From the NCBI GenBank assembly GCA_910586825.1, contig CAJUJF010000004.1, positions 55,108 to 119,107 on the forward strand: a DNA stretch of 64,000 nucleotides, written 5' to 3'. The notes below the pieces were generated by a model that did not search any database, was not told where the DNA came from, and saw only the letters and a list, made by a program, of their open reading frames with translations. The position numbers and the translations under genes are program-made. This stretch comes from an uncultured Christensenellaceae bacterium (GTDB lineage Bacteria; Bacillota; Clostridia; Christensenellales; Borkfalkiaceae). Shown piece after piece: positions 26,703 to 35,219 of this stretch. Within the stretch, counting starts at the first letter, position 1; each line of letters begins with the position of its first letter.

Positions 26703-28604
26703 ATGGCAGATGTTACATTGACACATATTTATAAAGTGTATCCGAACGGAACGAAGGCGGTAAAAGACTTCAATATGCAAATACAGGATAAGGAGTTTAT
26801 CGTATTCGTGGGACCGTCCGGTTGCGGAAAATCCACTACGCTCCGCATGATTGCGGGGCTTGAAGATATTTCGGCAGGGGAACTGAAAATAGGCGATTTG
26901 ATCGTAAACGATATGGAGCCGAAAGACAGAGATATTGCAATGGTGTTTCAGAACTACGCGCTCTATCCGCACATGACCGTTTATGAAAATATCGCCTTCG
27001 GGTTACGGCTTCGTAAACTTTCGAAAGATGAAATCCATAGAAAAGTAGTCGAAGCGGCGAATATCCTCGGTATTACCGAATATCTCAATAAAAAGCCGAA
27101 GGAAATGTCCGGCGGACAAAGACAGCGCGTTGCGCTCGGACGCGCGATCGTACGCGAACCCAAAGTGATGCTTCTGGACGAACCGTTGTCTAATCTGGAC
27201 GCAAAACTCAGGACGCAGATGAGAGCGGAAATCGGCAAACTGCACAGTAAACTTCAAACGACGTTTATTTACGTTACGCACGACCAGGTGGAGGCAATGA
27301 CCATGGGAACGCGGATCGTTGTTATGAAAGACGGGCTCGTGCAGCAGATCGATACCCCTAAAAATCTGTACAATTATCCGGGCAATAAATTCGTTGCGGG
27401 CTTTATCGGAACGCCGCAGATGAATTTCTTCGAGGGAACGCTTTTGAAGAAAGGCGATGACGTACAGATCAAGTTCGAGTATACGGACGCGGAGATCACC
27501 GTACCTTATTCCATGCTTTATAAGGCAAAACTCTCGTACCTCGACGGTAATTCCGTCGTATATATTGGGCTTCGTCCCGAGGATATATCACTTGCGAGCG
27601 GCGATGTCAAGAATAATAAGGCGGTTGTAAAAGTAGTTGTTTCGCATAAGGAAGACCTCGGCAGCGAAACGCTTGTTTACGGAGATATCAATCCGAACGG
27701 CGACGGGTATGTGGAAAGTTCGACAAGGATCATTATTAAGGATAACAGCGGACGGGAATTGAAAGCCGGAGACGTAGTGGAGGCGGCATTAAATATCAAC
27801 CGCGTGCATTTGTTCGATAAAAAAACGGAGGAATCCGTGTTGCCGCGCGTTCCGGAATATAACTATCTCGACTGCGAAATCAGTAAAGGGAAAATAAAAT
27901 TCCTCGGTGCAGAGATCCGGTTGCCCGCGTCGGTTAACGCCGAAGACCTGAAAGGCGAATTGCTTTTGCCCACTGACGCCGTCACGCTGGACGGGGATCT
28001 GCAAGCGGAGGTCGTATCCTGCGAAGAGATCAACGGAGTTTATCTTCTGTCCTTGACGCTCGGCGGTAAGCGGTTGTATGCCGTTTTGCCCGAACCCGTG
28101 GATGCGAAAACGGTGGGTATCGGGATCGATTTCAAAAAAATAACGGTAACGGCGTGCGGCGAAAATAAAATTGTGCCCATGCCTGAGGTCAACGCATTCC
28201 CCTGTAAATTTGTCAAAAAGAAAATTTGTGAACGAGTTGAAGTCAACGGAAAGACGAAAAAGAAGAAGAGCGTGCAGTTCGGGTTGACGGTTGCAGACGC
28301 GTTTTATGGAGTCGCGGATGAAACGGCGCAGAAAATATTTACCGCGCTCGGGATCAAGAATGCGTATGCCGCAAATTTGAGATTGGAGTGCGGTATCGAT
28401 CGAATTGCGGTAGCTGAGAGCGGAATTGCGGCGGAAGCGGTGCAAACGCTTGATTACGGCAAGGAAAAATACTTAAAATGTAAAGTCGGAGACAGTTTCA
28501 TCTATGTAAAAACGGAGGCGGAATACACTGGCAATATTTGCTTGTTGCCTGATTTTGAGCACGTCGGAATTGTGGAAATCGAGAGGGAGATCAAAATTAT
28601 TTAA
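26703..28604 (+). CDS. malK: ABC transporter ATPase (MalK/MsmK type) with a long C-terminal extension
   Basis: The protein has 633 residues, while relatives have about 360-380. The ATPase domain (1 to about 235) is complete: Walker A GPSGCGKST, Q-loop, signature MSGGQRQRVALGRA, Walker B VMLLDEPLSNLDAKLR and switch His in THDQVEAM. Residues about 240-370 match the MalK/UgpC TOBE region (NKFVAGFIGTPQMNFFEG; YIGLRPEDI). About 260 residues follow with no recognised family, of alternating beta-strand character; FLGAEIRLP and VEVSCEE-like stretches suggest further OB/TOBE-type modules. It energises MalFG import. AAGGAG precedes the ATG by 6 nt. The extension is a candidate regulatory domain. Confidence 0.92.
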   Translation: MADVTLTHIYKVYPNGTKAVKDFNMQIQDKEFIVFVGPSGCGKSTTLRMIAGLEDISAGELKIGDLIVNDMEPKDRDIAMVFQNYALYPHMTVYENIAFGLRLRKLSKDEIHRKVVEAANILGITEYLNKKPKEMSGGQRQRVALGRAIVREPKVMLLDEPLSNLDAKLRTQMRAEIGKLHSKLQTTFIYVTHDQVEAMTMGTRIVVMKDGLVQQIDTPKNLYNYPGNKFVAGFIGTPQMNFFEGTLLKKGDDVQIKFEYTDAEITVPYSMLYKAKLSYLDGNSVVYIGLRPEDISLASGDVKNNKAVVKVVVSHKEDLGSETLVYGDINPNGDGYVESSTRIIIKDNSGRELKAGDVVEAALNINRVHLFDKKTEESVLPRVPEYNYLDCEISKGKIKFLGAEIRLPASVNAEDLKGELLLPTDAVTLDGDLQAEVVSCEEINGVYLLSLTLGGKRLYAVLPEPVDAKTVGIGIDFKKITVTACGENKIVPMPEVNAFPCKFVKKKICERVEVNGKTKKKKSVQFGLTVADAFYGVADETAQKIFTALGIKNAYAANLRLECGIDRIAVAESGIAAEAVQTLDYGKEKYLKCKVGDSFIYVKTEAEYTGNICLLPDFEHVGIVEIEREIKII

Positions 28605-28607
28605 GTT

Positions 28608-29984
28608 ATGGAAACAACGGAGTTTATTAAACAACTGAAAGAATTGAAAACGGAAGGGAAAACCACGCAAGAGTTGTATAACGAGATATCATCGCTTGCT
28701 ATGATTTTCGGTTTGCGCAAGGAGCAAAGACCCGTCGTAAAAAACGCTTATTATCTTTCGATGGAATTTTTGATAGGACGCAGTTTTTTCAATAATCTCA
28801 TGGAACTCGGTGTTCTGGATGAAACAAGAAATATCCTTGCACAGAAGGGAATTGATATCAACATATTCGAGGAGATCGAGGACGCGGCGCTCGGAAACGG
28901 CGGTTTGGGCAGGCTTGCGGCGTGTTTTCTTGATTCTGCGGCGGAACTTGGACTTCCGTTGCAGGGCTACGGCATCAGATATCGGTACGGGCTTTTTAAA
29001 CAGGCAATCGAGAACGGCTTCCAAGTGGAACTTCCGGACGATTGGCAGCGGTTTGGCGATCCTTGGAGCATCAGAAGGGAAAACGAGGAACGCACGGTTC
29101 GGTTTGCAGATATGACGGTTACGGCAGTGCCTTACGATATGCCCGTATTTGGCAAGCGCATTAATGTTTTGCGGCTGTGGCAGGCGGAAGGTGATGAAGA
29201 TGCGCAAAAAATAAGCGAATATCTCTATCCCGCAGACGATACGGAAGAGGGGAAACTGTTAAGGCTTCGGCAGGAGTATTTCTTCTCTGCGGCGGCGGTA
29301 GGGGAACTGATCGAAAAGCATGTGAAACTTTACGGTAGAAAATTCCATAATTTTGCGGACTTTAACGTAATCCAACTTAACGATACGCATCCCGTGTTGG
29401 CGATCGCTGAATTTATCAGAATACTGATAGCGGATTATCAGGTAAATTTTTCCGATGCGGTTGAAATTGCAAGAAAAACGTTTGCCTACACCAATCATAC
29501 GATCATGCCCGAGGCTTTGGAGTGCTGGGACGCGGGACAGGTCAAAAAGATATTGCCTGAAATTTACGCGCTACTGATCAAATTGCACTTAAAACAAAAG
29601 GAAGATTTCGATAAACTGAACTGTTCGGATGAGGAAGCGTCGGATATGGCAATATATTCTTCGGACCGATTTTCAATGGCAAATCTTGCGATATATATAG
29701 GGAAAACGGTTAACGGCGTAGCAAAACTGCATACCGAAATTTTGAAAGACAACCTTTTCAGAACGGCGTATCGATATTATCCCGAAAAGTTCCAAAATAA
29801 AACCAACGGCATTACGCAGCGCAGGTGGCTCATGCTTTGCAAGCGTAACCGATATATGATCGATAAAAGCGCGCTTGCGATCGCGGTGTTCAACGGCATA
29901 AAACAGGGCGGCACGTGGTACACCATACGGTACGCGAAAGCAAAAGGCGTGCGGGTCATGACGATCAATTTGAATGAAATGTAA
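28608..29984 (+). CDS. N-terminal half of glycogen/maltodextrin phosphorylase joined to a SLOG-like tail
   Basis: The protein has 458 residues against 750-850 in the family. Residues 1-411 are a clear phosphorylase N-terminal half (NAYYLSMEFLIGRSFFNNL, ALGNGGLGRLAACFLDS, YGLFKQ, NDTHPVLAIAEF, YTNHTIMPEALECW, NKTNGITQRRW). At K412 (nt 29841) the sequence changes to RNRYMIDKSALAIAVFNG...GGTWYTIRYAKAKGVRVMTIN. That resembles the end of YpsA/DUF1273-type SLOG proteins, not phosphorylase. The half carrying the PLP lysine and phosphate site is missing, so phosphorolysis is unlikely. It starts 3 nt after malK without its own ribosome binding site. It could be a deletion fusion or an assembly join. 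Confidence 0.85.
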   Translation: METTEFIKQLKELKTEGKTTQELYNEISSLAMIFGLRKEQRPVVKNAYYLSMEFLIGRSFFNNLMELGVLDETRNILAQKGIDINIFEEIEDAALGNGGLGRLAACFLDSAAELGLPLQGYGIRYRYGLFKQAIENGFQVELPDDWQRFGDPWSIRRENEERTVRFADMTVTAVPYDMPVFGKRINVLRLWQAEGDEDAQKISEYLYPADDTEEGKLLRLRQEYFFSAAAVGELIEKHVKLYGRKFHNFADFNVIQLNDTHPVLAIAEFIRILIADYQVNFSDAVEIARKTFAYTNHTIMPEALECWDAGQVKKILPEIYALLIKLHLKQKEDFDKLNCSDEEASDMAIYSSDRFSMANLAIYIGKTVNGVAKLHTEILKDNLFRTAYRYYPEKFQNKTNGITQRRWLMLCKRNRYMIDKSALAIAVFNGIKQGGTWYTIRYAKAKGVRVMTINLNEM

Positions 29985-29997
29985 AAACAGGAATAAT

Positions 29998-30909
29998 ATG
30001 AAATATTTTACAAAAGAGTATTATCAAATAAAATTTTTAACGGATACGGTGCAACACGTTCGCCAATTAAAATCGACGGAACAAATAAACGAAAAATTTT
30101 ATCGGTTCCTTTACGAAAAGCAGTACAATTTATTCTCGTTTTATGAGAAGACGAGCGATTTTTATCATGATCGGACGGAAGATTTGCGGAGAATCGAAGC
30201 TTACGCGAACGATGCGAATATTACCGACGAAGAACGCGGTTTCAGAAAAGATTTCAAAGAATTGTACGAATATCTGTACGGCAACAATCTTCGAAGTAAA
30301 AAAGTGTTTGAGTTTGACGAGGAAATGTGCAGACGGAAATTTGCGGAACGGATCAATTCGCGAATCGAACTCTATCGTCAACTTCCGCAAAAAATATTGG
30401 ATAAAATTGCGGATATCCGCGTGTTTGCCTTGGGCTATACGAGCGCGGAAGTGAAGCATTTATTGCGTCCGTATTGCGCAATTAAGCGCAGCGAAATCAA
30501 GGAAATCGAAGAAAAAGCCCATAGAGAAACCGACAGGGCGGAGAGTCACCTGTCGGAGATAATCGGGTTTAACGAATATGAAGAAGTTTTGTTGACGGGA
30601 ATCGAAGAAAGAAACGGCGATATCCTTCTGAAAGTCGATCGGGTCTGTATTTTGTCGATTAAAGACGGGGAAATTCTTGAAGGAAACGGCAAAACGATTT
30701 ATCCGTATGACGAAGAAAGGCCGAACTGCCCGTGGAGCAGGATCGTGGCTTCCGAACTGCACAGATCGAAGGGTAAATTCAAAGTACAGTTTTTAGTTGC
30801 GAACAACAATGAAATCGGGCAAACGGATTTGTGGTATCTGACTGTGCGGGGTACCGATATTACGGCAACGGATGATATCGCGACGGTGGATTTTACGCCC
30901 GATTTGTAA
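29998..30909 (+). CDS. Unknown protein, possibly DUF4085-like (paralogue of 32275)
   Basis: The protein has 303 residues from the ATG at 29998 (AGGA upstream). It begins MKYFTKEYYQ, has a charged, helical N-terminal half, an internal block KILDKIADIRVFALGYTSAEVKHLLRPYC, and a beta-rich C-terminal half that ends WYLTVRGTDITATDD. The gene at 32275 shares all these blocks and length, so the two are paralogues. No catalytic motif, signal or membrane segment is visible. The MKYFTKE opening recalls DUF4085, but this is uncertain. It follows the chimeric phosphorylase by 13 bp. Confidence 0.7.
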   Translation: MKYFTKEYYQIKFLTDTVQHVRQLKSTEQINEKFYRFLYEKQYNLFSFYEKTSDFYHDRTEDLRRIEAYANDANITDEERGFRKDFKELYEYLYGNNLRSKKVFEFDEEMCRRKFAERINSRIELYRQLPQKILDKIADIRVFALGYTSAEVKHLLRPYCAIKRSEIKEIEEKAHRETDRAESHLSEIIGFNEYEEVLLTGIEERNGDILLKVDRVCILSIKDGEILEGNGKTIYPYDEERPNCPWSRIVASELHRSKGKFKVQFLVANNNEIGQTDLWYLTVRGTDITATDDIATVDFTPDL

Positions 30910-30933
30910 TCGGAAACACAAATTTTTTCCACG

Positions 30934-30970
30934 CCGAAATTGCCGAGGGGGTTTCGCTCGGCAATTTCGG
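30934..30970. other. Strong 14-bp hairpin between convergent genes
   Basis: CCGAAATTGCCGAG (30934-30947) pairs perfectly with 30957-30970 around GGGGTTTCG. A T-tract is missing on both sides, so it may be a degenerate bidirectional terminator. Confidence 0.5.
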
Positions 30971-31001
30971 GCGTGCGTCGGCATTGGAGATTCCGTTCGC
31001 G

Positions 31002-31325
31002 CTATTCGGTTTCGAAATTTTCGTAATCGAATAGGGGATCGTCGAAAAATTCGGAAACAGACATTCCGAGTGCGCAGACGATTACAGCCATCGTATTGAG
31101 GTTGCACGCTTTTGTTTTCGCATGAACGACGTTGGTGATCGTACTCGGGTGTACGCCGGCAAGAAACGCCAATCTGTACTGCGTCATGTTTTTTTCTCTT
31201 AAAACATTTTTTAGTTTTAAAGCAAAAGCTTCGCTCAATGACAACATAATCCTATCTCTCGCGTCGGTTTTTTCGGCGACCGTTTCCAACGAATCGGATT
31301 TCGATCGGCATTCACTCTCAATCAT
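31002..31325 (-). CDS. XRE-family transcriptional regulator
   Basis: The protein has 107 residues from the upstream ATG, or 81 from the ATG at 31247, which has AGGA upstream and starts just before the helix-turn-helix. The HTH is KNVLREKNMTQYRLAFLAGVHPSTITNVV and the C-terminal tail is acidic (EFFDDPLFDYENFETE). The longer form overlaps the preceding gene by 8 bp, so both could be one operon. It is the last of three XRE genes read leftwards. Target unknown. Confidence 0.75.
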   Translation of the reverse strand: MIESECRSKSDSLETVAEKTDARDRIMLSLSEAFALKLKNVLREKNMTQYRLAFLAGVHPSTITNVVHAKTKACNLNTMAVIVCALGMSVSEFFDDPLFDYENFETE

Positions 31326-31530
31326 CTTTTCTGCCGATTAACACGTCGATTTCAACGTGAAAATAATCCGCTAAAAGGGTCAGATTCTCCAACGCGATCT
31401 GACGCTGACATAATAAATATCTCGATAGCGTCGGTTGGGCAATTCCGACGTTTTTCGAAAGTTCGCAAACCGTCATGTCGCCCATGAGTTCTTTTAAGTT
31501 TTTCGCAAGCGTTGCCATGTATTGATTCAT
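31318..31530 (-). CDS. XRE-family transcriptional regulator (70 aa)
   Basis: A single HTH_3 domain (LKELMGDMTVCELSKNVGIAQPTLSRYLLCQRQIALENLTLLADYFHVE) fills the protein and is followed by the usual DVLIGRKDD end. No clear ribosome binding site precedes either start (residue 1 or 5). The stop overlaps the next gene. It is probably a DNA-binding dimer with local targets; the target is unknown. Confidence 0.8.
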   Translation of the reverse strand: MNQYMATLAKNLKELMGDMTVCELSKNVGIAQPTLSRYLLCQRQIALENLTLLADYFHVEIDVLIGRKDD

Positions 31531-31626
31531 AGTTGTTTTTTATACCAAATGAAATGAATTGCTTTACAGATACTAATCGCTATGTTATCATGATGATCCC
31601 GCACAAAGTGTTTCGACGGTTGTCCT

Positions 31627-32076
31627 CTAATACATATCGTCCGTGCGACCGAGCAAATAATCAAGAGAAACGCTGAAATAATCGCTTAAAATTTCCAATA
31701 ACTCCAAAGAGGGAAGATATCCGAAATTCAACCAACGCGAAATATAGCTGTTGCTGAAATGACAGTCTTTGCCGACTTTATAGAATGTGACGGAATCCCT
31801 TTCACACAGCGCTCTGAAACGCGTATCGAAGTTGCTATCCGTTTTGGATTTCGAAAAATATTCGTCGTCGGTTTGTCCGAGCAGATACTTGACGGACACG
31901 TTAAAATAATCGGCGATTCTGATCAGGATCCTCGGCGACGGGACGATCCCGTAATTCAAGGCATTGGACACGGATCGGTAATCTACGCCGATCTTAGACG
32001 GCAAGGTCGATTTCTTGATATTTTGTTCACCGACCAATTCGTTGATTCGTTTTTGAAAATTATCTGATATCGCCAT
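31627..32076 (-). CDS. Double XRE-domain protein
   Basis: The protein has 149 residues; start at 32076, where GAGGGG lies 6 nt upstream. Two complete HTH_3 domains are joined in tandem: residues about 8-65 (STLPSKIGVDYRSVSNALNYG...YFNVSVKYLLGQTDDEY) and about 80-147 (VTFYKVGKDCHFSNSYISRWLNFG...YFSVSLDYLLGRTDDMY). Each ends in the same LLG(Q/R)TDD motif, so the gene arose by internal duplication and may act like a built-in dimer that reads a bipartite site. It is divergent from the 32275 gene, with a 198-bp AT-rich gap between them that likely holds both promoters. Confidence 0.82.
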   Translation of the reverse strand: MAISDNFQKRINELVGEQNIKKSTLPSKIGVDYRSVSNALNYGIVPSPRILIRIADYFNVSVKYLLGQTDDEYFSKSKTDSNFDTRFRALCERDSVTFYKVGKDCHFSNSYISRWLNFGYLPSLELLEILSDYFSVSLDYLLGRTDDMY

Positions 32077-32274
32077 AATTCCCCTCAAAATATAGTTTCA
32101 TAAAAGCGAAACTGCATTTATATTAAAGAATATAATTATTTTGCCCGAATTAACAATAGAAAAGCCAAATTACAACGAATTCTTTGCGGTACGCATTCGA
32201 ATTATCTGCTTTTCCGGTTGTTATATTTATTATTTACAATTGAAATCAATTTAACGGCGGGGCAACGAAACTTG

Positions 32275-33153
32275 ATGTATTTCACCAAAGAATTTTATAC
32301 GACGGAATGGTTGTCGGCGGCGGACGTGTTTCTCAAAATATCGGAAAATGCGGAACGGAAAGACGAGGCGTTTTATCAGAGCGTTTATAGGGAAGCGTTC
32401 GACATGTTCCGCGGCTGCGAACTCATGAACGAGCGGTTTTGCGATCCGATCGAGGAATTGCGGAAAATCGACGAACGCGTCAACGAACCGGACATTTCGG
32501 ACGAGGAACGCAGCGAACGGATCCTGCATCGGGAACTGTACGTGGCGTTGAATAAAAGGCGGATCGCGCGCGGGACTTTCGAGCCGTTTGACGAAGAGCT
32601 GTGTCGCGCTCGTTTCGACGCGCGACAAAGAAAATTTTATGATATTTTTTCCTGTTTGCCCGACGAAATTTTGTCTGAAATCGCAGACCTGCGCGTTTTT
32701 GTTCTGGGTTATGCAAGCGAGGCGGCGATCCGATTATTGCGTCCGTATTGTGCGGAACTTAGAAAATTCGTGAAACGGGTAAAACAAAAGGCGCGCGCCG
32801 AAACGAAAAAAGCGCAAAAACGGCTGTCGAAAAAAATCGACTTCAACCGTTTGGAGAAAGTTCCGATTTTCGGGATCGCCAAGGAGGGAAGCGATATTTG
32901 CTTAAAAACCGCCGCCGGCGAATTCCGCTTTGTCAACGCATCGCTGATCGAAGGGGAAGGCATGTCCGTATTCGATTGCTCCGAAACCGCAAACGCGGAA
33001 CGGCCGAGGAGTAAAATCAAAGCCGCGGAACTGCATCGGATCGGAGAGGAATACGAGGCGAACTTTTTGGTTTGCGACCGGTACGGAGACGGCGCCGAAG
33101 TCCTGTGGTATCTGTCGGTTTGTGGCGAAGATATCCGGAAAACGGACGACTGA
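32275..33153 (+). CDS. Unknown protein, paralogue of 29998 (possibly DUF4085-like)
   Basis: The protein has 292 residues from the ATG at 32275 (MYFTKEFYTTEW), chosen because it aligns with the start of the 29998 protein. It shares EEL(R)KID, DISDEERS, LPDEILSEIADLRVFVLGYASEA and LLRPYCAELRK with it, as well as the C-terminal LWYLSVCGEDIRKTDD. It has many charged residues, a coiled-coil-like Lys/Arg-rich stretch (about 185-215), and no signal peptide. Function unknown. It stands apart from its relative by an inserted XRE cluster. Confidence 0.7.
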   Translation: MYFTKEFYTTEWLSAADVFLKISENAERKDEAFYQSVYREAFDMFRGCELMNERFCDPIEELRKIDERVNEPDISDEERSERILHRELYVALNKRRIARGTFEPFDEELCRARFDARQRKFYDIFSCLPDEILSEIADLRVFVLGYASEAAIRLLRPYCAELRKFVKRVKQKARAETKKAQKRLSKKIDFNRLEKVPIFGIAKEGSDICLKTAAGEFRFVNASLIEGEGMSVFDCSETANAERPRSKIKAAELHRIGEEYEANFLVCDRYGDGAEVLWYLSVCGEDIRKTDD

Positions 33154-33181
33154 TCGCACGAAAAACAGAATATTCATACGA

Positions 33182-33213
33182 AAACCGCAGCCTGCGCGAG
33201 CAGGTTGCGGTTT
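33182..33213 (+). terminator. Terminator after the 32275 gene
   Basis: A 14-bp stem with one mismatch (33182-33195 with 33200-33213) and a GCGA loop, followed by a T-rich but interrupted tract (GTATTTAT). Confidence 0.7.
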
Positions 33214-33377
33214 GTATTTATCGCCCGAAAACGGCGCCGGAAACTGATAAATAATGCCAAAAACGAAAAGCGTTTTCATGATTTTTCGCGGTTTTATGTG
33301 AAAAACTGTCCACGGCGGCGGACATTTTGTCAATTATCGTCAGTATATTCGTAATTTCTTGTATAATAACTGTTTAT

Positions 33378-33406
33378 TTGACAATTCATTCGTATAAATG
33401 TATAAT
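33378..33406 (+). promoter_or_regulatory. Consensus sigma-A promoter for the 33429 lipoprotein
   Basis: TTGACA (33378-33383), 17-bp spacer, TATAAT (33401-33406); the leader is only about 16 nt and holds AAGGAG. Confidence 0.92.
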
Positions 33407-33428
33407 GTCATCAAGGAGAATTTGGAAT

Positions 33429-35219
33429 ATGAAAAATACTTCGGGTAAAAAATGCAATCGGTTTGCGCTGGCGGCGATTTGTACGGCGGTGTTGTCCGGC
33501 GTCGTTGCTTTCGGCGTAGCTTGCGGCGGCAAAAAACCCACGGCGACGCTCACGTTTATCGAGGGGGTTGACGGGGAGACGACGCGCACCACGCGCACCG
33601 TCGCGGTGGGCGAGACGCTGGGAAGCGCGTTGAGCGGAATGACGCCCGCGCCGGTCGAATCGCTCGAATTCGGCGGGTGGTACGCGGAATCCGCGCCGGC
33701 GGACGAAAAAACGGTGATCACGGCGGAAGGTCTTACGCTGACTGCGAAATATCGGGCGACGTATACCGTATCGCAATACCTGCAAAGGCAGGACGGGAGT
33801 TACGGAGATGCGGACGTGTCTTCGGGCAAATCCTGGTACGGGGAACCGTTTACTTACGCTTACAGCGTCCCCGTGCATTATTCTTTGGGCGAAAAACCCG
33901 AAGGCGAAGGGTATGCGGAGAGCAAAGTTTCGACGGAGAGCCTCGGCAAAAACGAGACGTTTACCGTTTATTTCGCGCGCGATCGGGTGACGGCGACGTA
34001 TCATTTCAATCCCCCCGCGGATTCGGGCGCGGCGGACCGCGAAGTCGCGGAAACGGTGCTGTTCGGGAATTCCGTTACGGCGAAGTCGGAGGACGCGTTC
34101 GCGGAAGAGCTCCCCGATATTTACCGTTTTGCGGGCTGGGCGACGAGCCGCGACGGAGAAGTCGTCTATGCCGCGGGCGAGACGGTTCCGCTGGAAGAAA
34201 ACGCCGATCTGTTTGCGAAGTGGGACGTTGCGAAGACGGACGTCTGCGGCGGCGGAGATAAACTCTTCGTCTCTTCGAAAAAAGGCGAAAGCGGCGTGGT
34301 GATCCTGTGCCGCGAAGGACAGGAAGAAAAGCGCGGCGCGGTCAACGGGGCGGGCGTGTTCTCGTTCTCGGGAAACGGCGCGGTGAAGCTCGACGGACGC
34401 ATCGAAGGCGACGTCTTCTATTACTATAAAGATACGTTGGAAAAGGAATACGCGGCGTTCGACGGTTCGGCGGCGAAGATGGAACTCAAACCGCACGGCG
34501 AGGCGGTTTATACGCCCGCGGACGGCGAAGCGGTCATCGGCGCCTATTCTCTGAATACGGAGGACGGTTCTTATCAATTTACCGCGGGCGCGGGAGAGCA
34601 GTCCTTCCTCTTCCTGTTGACGGAAAAATCCGGAGCGATCGTATTCCGTACGGTCGCGGCGGAAGCGGGATATTACGCGCTCAAAACGGAGGAGGGATAC
34701 GACTACGATCTGCTGTACTTCGACGGGCTCGGCGGCGTTACCTACTTCATGCGAGAGACGGAGAAAATCGTCGAATACGGCGGAACGTACGCGCTGACGG
34801 ACGGCGGGACGAAAACGTATTTCGTTTCCCTGTACACGGAAAACGGGACGAAGATCCTCGACGCGGCGATCCGCTTGGAGAGCGCGGAAGGCGCGCTTGA
34901 CGACTTTGCGTTGAGCGGCGTTTATACGGTCGGCGACGACTTTGCGGGAGAATACGAGGTCGGCGATAGTTGGAGCGGTCGGGATGTCTTTGTTCTGGAC
35001 GGCTTCGGAAAAGGCACGAAGAACGGCAAAGCGGGATCTTATACGATCGAGCATACCGAAAGCTGGAACGCCGTAGAAAATTCTTACGTGTACGAAGTCG
35101 TAGCGTCCTGGGTGCGGTTCGTAACGGACGAAGACGGAGAAGTGACGGAACTCGATTTCGGGGAAGATCTTTCGACGAGCGTGACCGTGATCGAAAAGGA
35201 TTCTCTGTACGGGATATGA
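33429..35219 (+). CDS. Giant surface lipoprotein, N-terminal part (frameshifted gene)
   Basis: The frame gives 596 residues. AAGGAG lies 11 nt before the ATG. Signal peptide with lipobox GVAC at about residue 30. Residues 35-115 form an InlB/MucBP-like unit (GWYAESAPADE...TAKY), and another near 230-270 (FAGWATSRDGE...LFAKW). The rest consists of repeated short beta domains (AYSLNTEDGSYQF, YYALKTEEGYDYD). The stop at 35217 cuts a domain in mid-sequence (KDSLYGI-stop). In the +1 frame the domain continues at once as YDVEGALFFGGKFYLDAFLLIDNNGSG, so this and the next entry are one gene of about 2,000 codons. Confidence 0.85.
   Translation: MKNTSGKKCNRFALAAICTAVLSGVVAFGVACGGKKPTATLTFIEGVDGETTRTTRTVAVGETLGSALSGMTPAPVESLEFGGWYAESAPADEKTVITAEGLTLTAKYRATYTVSQYLQRQDGSYGDADVSSGKSWYGEPFTYAYSVPVHYSLGEKPEGEGYAESKVSTESLGKNETFTVYFARDRVTATYHFNPPADSGAADREVAETVLFGNSVTAKSEDAFAEELPDIYRFAGWATSRDGEVVYAAGETVPLEENADLFAKWDVAKTDVCGGGDKLFVSSKKGESGVVILCREGQEEKRGAVNGAGVFSFSGNGAVKLDGRIEGDVFYYYKDTLEKEYAAFDGSAAKMELKPHGEAVYTPADGEAVIGAYSLNTEDGSYQFTAGAGEQSFLFLLTEKSGAIVFRTVAAEAGYYALKTEEGYDYDLLYFDGLGGVTYFMRETEKIVEYGGTYALTDGGTKTYFVSLYTENGTKILDAAIRLESAEGALDDFALSGVYTVGDDFAGEYEVGDSWSGRDVFVLDGFGKGTKNGKAGSYTIEHTESWNAVENSYVYEVVASWVRFVTDEDGEVTELDFGEDLSTSVTVIEKDSLYGI

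Noticed and set aside
30934..30970. Rho-independent terminator for the gene at 29998
   Set aside because: The stem is strong, but no T-tract follows on either strand, so I list it only as a hairpin.
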